Shown: positions 9,237 through 15,539 of the stretch, piece after piece
Position numbering within the stretch: the stretch's first letter is position 1
How the letters are laid out: each line of letters starts with the position of its first letter
NCBI GenBank assembly: GCA_905209075.1
Contig: CAJLRL010000002.1
Location: 153,187 to 217,186 of the forward strand
DNA from: an uncultured Lachnospiraceae bacterium
Lineage (GTDB): Bacteria > Bacillota > Clostridia > Lachnospirales > Lachnospiraceae
DNA length: 64,000 nucleotides
Direction of reading: 5' to 3'
Translations under genes and position numbers: made by a program
The notes under the pieces: generated by a model
Database searches by the model: none
What the model was told of the DNA's origin: nothing
The model's input: only the letters and a program-made list of their open reading frames with translations

Positions 9237-9558
9237 TAATAACACCCTCCCTTTCTATATTTGAATAATAGGGGAGACTATTTGCCCAATTTCTAAAGTG
9301 TTCTTCATTTTTTATATTTACACTTATGGGAACACCGTACTCAAGCTCTATATCATAAGCTGCATCAAAAAGTTCATCTTCTATCTGGACAATTCGATCA
9401 TCAGTAAGTTCTGTTAAAATCATTATGTCCATATCTGAATTATCTTTATAATCACCTCTTGCATATGAACCATATAATATGATCTGCTTAAGTGAATTAC
9501 CCATAATAGATTTTGTTTTGCTTTTAAATTCGCTTAATATCTTATTTTTATCACTCAT
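9229..9558 (-). CDS. Minimal nucleotidyltransferase (MNT) domain protein
   Basis: 109 residues. It carries the nucleotidyltransferase signature GSYARGDYKDNSDMDIMIL, that is GSx(10)DxD with Gly-Ser near residue 31 and the two metal-binding aspartates near 43-45. A third acidic residue, in a beta strand, may be in the IELEYGVPISV segment. MNT proteins of this size act with HEPN partners; in characterised MntA/HepT pairs the MNT antitoxin adds AMP to the HEPN toxin. First gene of a two-gene unit, start ATG 9558 after AAGGAGGGATACT. The pair stands alone, with no other defence genes next to it. Confidence 0.88.
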   Translation of the reverse strand: MSDKNKILSEFKSKTKSIMGNSLKQIILYGSYARGDYKDNSDMDIMILTELTDDRIVQIEDELFDAAYDIELEYGVPISVNIKNEEHFRNWANSLPYYSNIEREGVIIA

Positions 9559-9625
9559 AGTATCCCTCCTTGTGCCCCTTTAATTTATTATAAAATATAT
9601 GCACTTATTAAGCCAGTATAAATTT

Positions 9626-10954
9626 CTATTTAAAAAATCCCCCCAGCTGCTTTTTAAACAGCACCACAGCAAGCACCGCAGTAAGAAAATCGGAAACAGG
9701 CTGTGCCGCTATGACTCCGTTATAACCGATTGCCTTTGATGCCGCAAAAATAACTACAGCAAAAATGAGACCCTGCCTTGAAACAGACAGCCAGAAAGCA
9801 CCGGAGGCTTTTCCGGCAGACTGGAAAGTACAGGTTGTTACGAGGACAATTGCTATAAATATCATTCCAAGTTGTTGAAAACGCAGCATAGAAACACCGG
9901 CAGGTACGATCTCGGGCTGATCCATGAATATCTGGATTAGAGGTCTGGCGGCAACACAGAGTATCACTGCAAGTACGGCTGCCAGTCCACACTCGAATTT
10001 GTAACAGAATGCGAGAATATCCTTAAGCCGCTTTTTATTGTTGGCACCATAATTGTAGCCGATAAGAGGCTGCCCGCCAAATGCAAAGCCTACGAGTACG
10101 AGCACGGCTATCATATTTACTTTCATGACAATACCCATAGCTGCGACCTTTTCATTGCCGTATGGCAGCAGAAATCTGTTTGTCATCATGATGCCAAAAC
10201 TCTGCATCAGGTTAGTGATAGATGCCGGAATACCTATTGCAAATATAGGCTTAAGCTCATCCGCTTTTATATAAAAGCCTTTTGGATTTACGGAAAGCTT
10301 TTTGCTGCGCTTCAGTAAAAACCAGGTGAAATAGGCATCTGTAAAAATATATCCGATAACAGATGCTGTGGCTGCACCGCCTGCTCCAAGACCAAGAACC
10401 GAGATAAATATCGGATCGAGGATGATATTTATAACGGCACCGAGCACAGAACCTATCATGGCAGGATTGGCAAAGCCTTCTGTGCGAAGCTGGTTAGATG
10501 GTGTAAAGGAAAGTATGATAAAAGGCGCACCTAAAACTATTCCGGTGTAATACTGGCTTGCGTATTTATAGGTTGATGCGTCAGCACCGAGTACTTTAAG
10601 TATCTGTGACCGGAAAAGCATCATAACGATCATTACAAGTATCCCGCATAGTATTGCTCCGTAAAAGCAGAAAACGCTCATTCGTTTTGCATCGTCATCC
10701 TGTTTTTTACCAAACATACGTGATATGACGGAGCTTCCACCGAGACCAAAAATATCTCCGAGGGCGATCATAAGTGTAAATACAGGCGCTCCAAGTGATA
10801 CGCCTGCCACAAGATCGGTGTTTCCTGTTCCGGCAATAAAGTAGGTATCTACCATGTTGTATACGAGTGAGATCACCATACTGAAAACAACAGGTAAAGC
10901 CATAGTGAAATAGGCTTTGGGAACAGGTGCTTTTTCAAAAAGTTCATTATCCAT
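9626..10954 (-). CDS. MATE family efflux transporter
   Basis: 442 residues with the twelve-helix pattern of MATE exporters in two related halves (residues ~10-215 and ~230-440). The N-terminal motif VFSMVISLVYNMVDTYFIAGTG and the conserved LAGVSLGAPVF region are typical of the Clostridia branch often annotated NorM/MepA-like. These proteins export cationic drugs or metabolites in exchange for Na+ or H+. The substrate is unknown. Start ATG 10954 (MDNELFEKAPVPKAYF) follows GGAG and overlaps the end of the upstream MGMT-fusion gene by 8 bp, so the two are co-transcribed and probably translationally coupled. Confidence 0.92.
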   Translation of the reverse strand: MDNELFEKAPVPKAYFTMALPVVFSMVISLVYNMVDTYFIAGTGNTDLVAGVSLGAPVFTLMIALGDIFGLGGSSVISRMFGKKQDDDAKRMSVFCFYGAILCGILVMIVMMLFRSQILKVLGADASTYKYASQYYTGIVLGAPFIILSFTPSNQLRTEGFANPAMIGSVLGAVINIILDPIFISVLGLGAGGAATASVIGYIFTDAYFTWFLLKRSKKLSVNPKGFYIKADELKPIFAIGIPASITNLMQSFGIMMTNRFLLPYGNEKVAAMGIVMKVNMIAVLVLVGFAFGGQPLIGYNYGANNKKRLKDILAFCYKFECGLAAVLAVILCVAARPLIQIFMDQPEIVPAGVSMLRFQQLGMIFIAIVLVTTCTFQSAGKASGAFWLSVSRQGLIFAVVIFAASKAIGYNGVIAAQPVSDFLTAVLAVVLFKKQLGGFFK

Positions 10955-11597
10955 TTGTTATTTCTCCATCTATTATTTCTACTGCATATTTCTTAAGATC
11001 CACTTTCCCGGATATGACCTCAATTCCATCTGCCATGAGCCGGTTGGCCTGCTCACCTGAACCGCCGAAAGCAAATGCACCGGACAGCTCGCCTTTTGCA
11101 TTTACAACTCTGTAGCATGGGATAGTCGAAGGATCGGGATTTTTGTGAAGGGCATTTCCTACCGCACGGCACATTTTCTTATTGCCCGCAAGCTCGGCAA
11201 CCTGGGCATATGTGGCAACTTTTCCTTTGGGAATCTTTTTGACAGCTTCGTAAATGCGTCTGGTCGGGCTGTCGGTCACTATGGAATAACTGTCTGCGAT
11301 CATATTTCTGATCGCATCATCAGGTACTGTGCCATCGAGGATTATGGTATTCCAGTTATCCTTATTCTGGTGCCAGCCGGGAATCACGGATGCAAATGCA
11401 TCACGCCAGAAATCACGCCATGCTGGGCTTACCTTGACATTTAAGTTGATAAAACCATCACGCTCATATGTCCACAAAAAGGCTTTTTTAGAACCTTTTA
11501 CCCTGACAAGCTGCCAGTTTGGATCGTGGAAGGGAGCTTCCTGGTATGTATACGGAAATGATAATCCGTATGCTAATGCTTCTTGTCTTGTATTCAT
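10947..11597 (-). CDS. MmcQ/YjbR domain fused to MGMT-like DNA methyltransferase domain
   Basis: 216 residues from ATG 11597. Residues 1-110 are a MmcQ/YjbR-type domain (PNWQLVRVKGSKKAFLW, then a WNTIILDGTVPDD segment). Residues ~115-210 are the DNA-binding domain of O6-alkylguanine-DNA alkyltransferase: KIPKGKVATYAQVAELAG, the recognition helix CRAVGNALHKNP and the active-site segment IPCYRVVNAKGEL. The acceptor Cys is present, but the usual following His is Tyr. It may repair alkylated bases or act as a damage sensor. An in-frame GTG at 11636 lies inside a mobile repeat, so 11597 is preferred although no clear ribosome site precedes it. The MITE at 11610-11756 ends only 13 bp upstream of the start codon. 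Confidence 0.85.
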   Translation of the reverse strand: MNTRQEALAYGLSFPYTYQEAPFHDPNWQLVRVKGSKKAFLWTYERDGFINLNVKVSPAWRDFWRDAFASVIPGWHQNKDNWNTIILDGTVPDDAIRNMIADSYSIVTDSPTRRIYEAVKKIPKGKVATYAQVAELAGNKKMCRAVGNALHKNPDPSTIPCYRVVNAKGELSGAFAFGGSGEQANRLMADGIEVISGKVDLKKYAVEIIDGEITNG

Positions 11598-11601
11598 AGA
11601 T

Positions 11602-11764
11602 TTAGTCTGGTTACTGTTCAGACGCAAGCTTGACACTGTGCTGTCAAGCTATGCGCCATAGTGCTGATCATAAAGTGATTACAGCCCCTGCCTCGTAGAG
11701 GCACTTTAAATGGGCTGTAATCGTTGCTGGTCACACTGTTAGGTGTGAACAGTAACTTAGTCTG
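11602..11764. mobile_element. MITE-like element (147 bp) with 8-bp target duplication
   Basis: The element spans 11610-11756. Its ends are perfect 11-bp inverted repeats, GTTACTGTTCA at the left and TGAACAGTAAC at the right. It is flanked by identical 8-bp direct repeats TTAGTCTG (11602-11609 and 11757-11764), the mark of a transposition event. It encodes no protein. Inside are two hairpins: AGCTTGACA/TGTCAAGCT near the left end, and GATTACAGCCC/GGGCTGTAATC in the middle. A partial copy lies at 46490-46529. An 8-bp duplication is compatible with several transposase families, so the mobilising family is not assigned. Confidence 0.85.
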
Positions 11765-11796
11765 CTTTCATAAGAAATAAAATAGACGCAGGGCAC

Positions 11797-11825
11797 TTGA
11801 AAATACAAATGCCCTGGTGTATAAT
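11797..11825 (+). promoter_or_regulatory. Sigma-A promoter for putative antitoxin RNA
   Basis: TTGAAA at 11797-11802, a 17-bp spacer, then a perfect TATAAT at 11820-11825. It points at no ORF: the transcript would start near 11832 and run into the terminator hairpin at 11880-11922, which lies over the 3' end of the small toxin gene on the other strand. Confidence 0.7.
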
Positions 11826-11831
11826 CTACTT

Positions 11832-11924
11832 AGAAAGGTTATCGGATGTGTTATCCGATTGCCCTCAGTTGAGACTATGAAATAGCATCAGACTTTGGTA
11901 GAGTGGGATGCTATTTCTTTTTGT
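11832..11924 (+). ncRNA. Putative antisense antitoxin RNA of a type I module
   Basis: About 90 nt from the promoter at 11797-11825 to a hairpin followed by TTTCTTTTT. The first part holds a second hairpin (ATCGGAT / ATCCGAT, around 11840-11860). The 3' end is complementary to the last codons and 3' region of the toxin mRNA, the same layout as RatA/TxpA in Bacillus subtilis. No ORF with a ribosome site is visible in it. This is an inference from promoter, terminator and overlap; expression has not been shown. Confidence 0.55.
11880..11922. terminator. Shared hairpin terminator of toxin mRNA and antisense RNA
   Basis: AAATAGCATC (11880-11889) pairs with GATGCTATTT (11907-11916). A T-run follows on the + strand. 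The toxin stop codon sits inside the right arm, so both RNAs carry complementary copies of this hairpin. Confidence 0.7.
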
Positions 11925-11997
11925 CGTTATGGTTATCTATGTAAGATAGAGCCGCAAAAACAACTAATAAAAGCGTAAGCACTTCTAACGTGTTCAT
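11911..11997 (-). CDS. Holin-like/TxpA-type small membrane toxin, 28 aa
   Basis: A short ORF too small for usual ORF calling. The peptide begins MNTLEVLTLLLVVFAALS and ends with a polar, lysine-rich tail (YIDNHNDKKK). It is one hydrophobic helix of about 16 residues followed by charge, the form of the 'putative holin-like toxin' family (TxpA/BsrG-like), in which sequences ending in YIDxxNxKK are typical. The start ATG 11997 has AGAGGG about 9 bp upstream; in-frame ATGs at 12003 and 12006 are too close to it. The own promoter is TTAACA (12108-12103), 16 bp, TATACT (12086-12081). The antisense RNA runs against its 3' end. Family assignment is from pattern recognition, not from a search. Confidence 0.72.
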   Translation of the reverse strand: MNTLEVLTLLLVVFAALSYIDNHNDKKK

Positions 11998-12080
11998 TGG
12001 CATCATCCCTCTTTCGTAATACTAGAGGGCATAAAACATCAGAAAATCACATCCTGCTTTCTTTTTAATTATACGATTAC

Positions 12081-12108
12081 AGTATAACATAAAAAGAACA
12101 AATGTTAA
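12081..12108 (-). promoter_or_regulatory. Promoter of the small toxin gene
   Basis: On the minus strand TTAACA (12108-12103), 16-bp spacer, TATACT (12086-12081). It would give a leader of about 75 nt before the toxin start codon. Confidence 0.5.
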
Positions 12109-12125
12109 ATTATGAAATGCCAAAT

Positions 12126-13529
12126 TTATTGATTTAATTCCTCATACAATTTCGCAATCTCTCCATTTTCCTTTGAATTAACAAAAACCAGTGTATCATC
12201 CGTCTTTATCATGAGAATAGGAGAGTATCCGTCGAATACATACAGGCTGCATTTTCCAAGAGTGCGTCCATCGTATCTGCCGATATCGTAGCTGTCTGTC
12301 GAGGCTCCGTTTGTACGCAGAAAGCTGTCATCAGGCAGTTCATCCAGAAGTTTAAGCTCTGTGATGTCATCTACAGAAATCTCGCTCGTATAACCTCCGG
12401 CAGAAATTGTAAGGACGCCATTATCAGCCAGTGTGATTTCTTCCTTTAAATTGATAAGAGGAAAGAGCACTGCAAAAACGAAAATAAGACATCCTATTAT
12501 TAAAGCGGCGGTGACACCGGAGAATACCCAGGCACCTTTTTTCGCATAATTTAATGTATAATTGCCTGACTGTATATGGTTTTCCACGAACAGATGTGTG
12601 TCATTCGGGTTGTAGTAGAATCCGCTTTTCCAGTATTCATCATCATCCACATATATAGGTGCGGTGTCTGAGGCAAGGAGCTCCTTTTTTCGCTGTTGTG
12701 CAAGAAAAAGCGGTATGATAAGTCCAAATACATTAAGGATCTGTACAAATATGTATACAAAAAAGCTTGTGCCTAAATAGTTGCCACTGATATATGTGGA
12801 AAGTGCCATATATATCCATGCAACTCCGTTTAAAAGACTCATAAGAATCAGGGCAATGCCTTTGTATTTTTTCATGGTAGTGTTAATGATCTGGTTGAGC
12901 TTCGTATCTTTGCTGTATACATTTCTCTCACTTCGATTGATAAAAATATGAAACGGCAGAGCGATAGCAGAGACGATAAGCGAGCATATGAAAAATGTAA
13001 ACATATATGTTCTGTAGCGGGTGTCGCCGTCTGCAATATACGGAACGAAGGCGGCAATCTCTGCGATGATTATTACTATATGCCATTTGAAGCTAAGCGG
13101 TGAGCTGCCCGCATCAGCCGAAATGCGGGTGTCGATGTATATCTTTTTCTGCTGGGATTCGATGATCCAGCCGTTTTGCATCTTGAGTGCATACATTTTT
13201 TTGTGACAGCTGTTGTTCAGCATTATAATGAAAAAGCAGTATTCAAAAATCCATACACAGTAGACCATCGCAAAAATGGCTATGCTTGCAAAATTGATAA
13301 AGCATATAGCGATAGATATGAGAGTATTTATGATCTGAAAGTGCTTCATGCTCTGTCTGGATGAGGTTATCAGATCACTTACGTCCGGATCGTCTTTGTG
13401 ATCGGCAGGGATATGCACACCGAGATACATTCCGTTTTGATATCTGTAGCCTGATGAAAAAGCAAACTGGAAGCAGAATATTGTAAATAAATCTGTAACA
13501 AGAAAAATTATAAACATCATAATATCCAT
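12126..13529 (-). CDS. DUF1648/DUF5808 family multi-pass membrane protein
   Basis: 467 residues. At least nine hydrophobic segments, including the N-terminus (MMFIIFLVTDLFTIFCFQFAF) and segments near 80, 155, 175, 225, 245 and 345. Near residue 300 is the DUF5808 signature, YWKSGFYYNPNDTHLFVENH followed by TLNYAKKGAW. The last ~100 residues, after the final membrane helix, are a beta-rich PH-like domain outside the membrane. Function is unknown in the family; members are usually encoded with a YtrA-type GntR regulator, as here (28 bp upstream, same strand), and are thought to respond to cell-envelope stress. Start ATG 13529 follows AGGAGGAG. Confidence 0.8.
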   Translation of the reverse strand: MDIMMFIIFLVTDLFTIFCFQFAFSSGYRYQNGMYLGVHIPADHKDDPDVSDLITSSRQSMKHFQIINTLISIAICFINFASIAIFAMVYCVWIFEYCFFIIMLNNSCHKKMYALKMQNGWIIESQQKKIYIDTRISADAGSSPLSFKWHIVIIIAEIAAFVPYIADGDTRYRTYMFTFFICSLIVSAIALPFHIFINRSERNVYSKDTKLNQIINTTMKKYKGIALILMSLLNGVAWIYMALSTYISGNYLGTSFFVYIFVQILNVFGLIIPLFLAQQRKKELLASDTAPIYVDDDEYWKSGFYYNPNDTHLFVENHIQSGNYTLNYAKKGAWVFSGVTAALIIGCLIFVFAVLFPLINLKEEITLADNGVLTISAGGYTSEISVDDITELKLLDELPDDSFLRTNGASTDSYDIGRYDGRTLGKCSLYVFDGYSPILMIKTDDTLVFVNSKENGEIAKLYEELNQ

Positions 13530-13557
13530 AAAGAAATCTCCTCCTATTTTAGAATTA

Positions 13558-13941
13558 TTATATTGCGCATGGACTCATTTTTGAGTAGAGCATATCGCAC
13601 ATTGATAAAAATTCATCACGGCTCATTCCGGTAAGACATGCTTCCGCAGATAAAAGCTCCAGCTCTGATTTGAGTTTTTCCTTAAAATCAGCGTCCTCTG
13701 CGATCGTCTCAGAGACAAATGCACCGAGCCGCCTGTCTGTCCTGATAAAACCTTCGTTTTTTAAAATCTGATAGGTTTTGTTGACTGTCATGGTGTTGAC
13801 ACCGGCATCGCTTGCAAGCTGACGTACAGTAGGAAGCTTTTCTCCGGCCTTTAGTTCACCTTTACCTATCCCTTTAACAATCTGGTTCCTAAGCTGCACA
13901 TATATCGGGGTGCTGCTTGCCATATCAAGTTCTATTATCAT
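13558..13941 (-). CDS. GntR family regulator, YtrA subfamily
   Basis: 127 residues: a winged helix of ~75 residues (PIYVQLRNQIVKGI, GEKLPTVRQLASDAGVNTMTVNKTYQIL) and a short helical C-terminus of ~45 residues, which marks the YtrA subgroup rather than FadR, HutC or MocR types. YtrA regulators repress their own operon of membrane or ABC transporter genes. A 20-bp perfect inverted repeat overlaps its promoter, and the membrane protein gene follows, so it is an autoregulated two-gene operon. ATG 13941 follows AGAGGTGTCAT. Confidence 0.92.
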   Translation of the reverse strand: MIIELDMASSTPIYVQLRNQIVKGIGKGELKAGEKLPTVRQLASDAGVNTMTVNKTYQILKNEGFIRTDRRLGAFVSETIAEDADFKEKLKSELELLSAEACLTGMSRDEFLSMCDMLYSKMSPCAI

Positions 13942-13970
13942 ATGACACCTCTCTTTATAAAATACAATAG

Positions 13971-14019
13971 CATACTGTTATACTTGTATTACAATATATA
14001 ATACAAGTATAACAGTATG
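13971..14019. promoter_or_regulatory. GntR/YtrA operator overlapping the operon promoter
   Basis: Perfect 20-bp arms (13971-13990 and 14000-14019, inner sequence ACTTGTATT / AATACAAGT) around a 9-bp centre. A promoter on the minus strand, TTGTAT-18-TATAAC, lies within the palindrome, so repressor binding would block RNA polymerase. It lies 30 bp upstream of the GntR start codon. Confidence 0.75.
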
Positions 14020-14067
14020 TCAATATCAAAACAACATTTCCAGTCGACTTTATTCGGGAGCAGGCAT

Positions 14068-14263
14068 ATGATATTATAATGAGCGGAGCGAATTATAATA
14101 TCAGCGCGTATGCGCATGGGTATCAGCCGCAGGCTATCATGTGCCAAAGCACATGATATTATAATGAGCGGAGCGAATTATAATATCAGCGCGTATGCGC
14201 ATGGGTATCAGCCGCAGGCTATCATGTGCCAAAGCACATGATATTATAATGAGCGGAGCGAAT
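14068..14263. repeat. 85-bp tandem intergenic repeat (2.3 copies)
   Basis: Units 14068-14152 and 14153-14237 are essentially identical, and a third stops at about 14263. Each contains ATTATAATGAGCGGAGCGAATTATAAT, an imperfect palindrome, then CGCGTATGCGCATGGG, CAGCCGCAGGC and the hairpin ATCATGTG/CACATGAT. A related 81-bp copy lies at 55049-55160. The array ends 10 bp before the ribosome site of the MYG1-like gene. No protein is encoded. Confidence 0.9.
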
Positions 14264-14285
14264 TATATATATCAGGAGAAAATTG

Positions 14286-15518
14286 ATGAATTTATTAGAA
14301 GAGATTAAAAAACCAAATGCCTGTGCATTTACGCACGGCGGTAAATTTCACGCAGATGATGTGTTTTCATCGGCACTTTTATTATACATAAATCCGGAGA
14401 TCCACATTACAAGAGGAAATAAAGTTCCGGATGATTTTGAAGGAATAGTATTTGACATAGGAAGAGGACTATTCGATCATCATCAGAAGGACAGCAGAAT
14501 AAGGGAAAATGGTGTCCCATATGCTGCGTTCGGGCTGCTCTGGGAGGTGCTTGGAAAAGAAATACTTGGAGAGGAACTGGCAGTCAGATTTGATGAGTCG
14601 TTTGTACAGCCACTTGACAATAACGATAATACCGGCGAAAAAAATGAGCTTGCAACACTGATCGGTAATTTTAACCCGTCATGGGATGCAAATGACAATG
14701 GAGATAAGGAATTTTTCCAGGCTGTAAGCGTTGCCGGGATGATACTTGAGAATAAATTTGAAAGATACAAAGGAAATGAGAGGGCAGATAAAAGAATAGA
14801 TGAAATCCTAAAAGATCATGATCAAAAAAGCCGGATACTTGTGCTCCCGGAATTTATCCCATGTCAGAAAGCCTTATCGGAAACAGACATAGCTTTCGTA
14901 ATATTTCCGTCAAACAGAGGCGGATATTGCATACAGCCACAGAAAAAAGAATATTCGATGAATTATAAGTGCAGTTTTCCTGAAAGCTGGCTTGGACTTG
15001 AGGGAGATGAACTTATAAAGGAAACCGGACTGGACACGGCCGTATTCTGTCATAAGGGTGGATTTATAATGACGGTAGGACAGCTTGATGAGGCGGTTAT
15101 GGCATGTCAGAAGGCGGTTGATTCATATGAGGAAAATTCAGTTATAGTAAAATATGGAAAACTGATCTCAGATGATATGTCGGATGAAATAGACAAAAAC
15201 ATACTGGACACAGCTAAAATGCTTGGAATAAAAGGTGCCCGTATAGTAAACGCAGATTTAATGCCGGTACCTGATATTGAGATAATGGAAGATGGACAAA
15301 GTCAGGCATATGCTAAAGTGTCTATGGAAAAGCAACAGTGGAAAGCCTATGTAAAAGAGCATGTAAAGAAGATCTTAAAATATAAACCGGAGGCTGTTTT
15401 TGTATCAGGAGATGTATTCTATACATATCCGGTTGTAAGAGCACTCAGGAAAAAACACATACCTGTTCTTACAAGCATGGAAAAGGACGGAAAAAAACTT
15501 ATTATAAAGCTCCCATAA
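14286..15518 (+). CDS. MYG1 family (DHH-like) protein with C-terminal extension
   Basis: 410 residues. The N-terminal half carries the MYG1/UPF0160 signatures THGGKFHADDV (near residue 14), VFDIGRGLFDHHQ (near 57) and PLDNNDN (near 105), related to DHH phosphoesterases with metal-binding His and Asp. Eukaryotic MYG1 is an RNA exonuclease; bacterial members are uncharacterised. Residues after ~290 (VIVKYGKLISDDMSDEI onward) form a further ~120-residue region with an alternating alpha/beta pattern that I do not recognise. ATG 14286 is chosen over TTG 14283 because AGGAG lies 7 bp upstream. A MATE exporter follows 21 bp downstream. Confidence 0.82.
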   Translation: MNLLEEIKKPNACAFTHGGKFHADDVFSSALLLYINPEIHITRGNKVPDDFEGIVFDIGRGLFDHHQKDSRIRENGVPYAAFGLLWEVLGKEILGEELAVRFDESFVQPLDNNDNTGEKNELATLIGNFNPSWDANDNGDKEFFQAVSVAGMILENKFERYKGNERADKRIDEILKDHDQKSRILVLPEFIPCQKALSETDIAFVIFPSNRGGYCIQPQKKEYSMNYKCSFPESWLGLEGDELIKETGLDTAVFCHKGGFIMTVGQLDEAVMACQKAVDSYEENSVIVKYGKLISDDMSDEIDKNILDTAKMLGIKGARIVNADLMPVPDIEIMEDGQSQAYAKVSMEKQQWKAYVKEHVKKILKYKPEAVFVSGDVFYTYPVVRALRKKHIPVLTSMEKDGKKLIIKLP

Positions 15519-15539
15519 CAGGTTTTTGAAGGAGAAAAC

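Noticed and set aside
11598..11636. N-terminal extension of the YjbR-MGMT gene from GTG 11636
   Set aside because: These codons come from the MITE sequence and are not preceded by a ribosome site; ATG 11597 begins the conserved domain.
8823..13941. Multi-gene defence island
   Set aside because: The MNT-HEPN pair and the small toxin are near each other, but the genes between are exporters and regulators, with no restriction, CBASS, retron or other defence genes.
13971..14263. CRISPR-like array
   Set aside because: The 85-bp units are directly adjacent with no unique spacers, and no cas genes are near.
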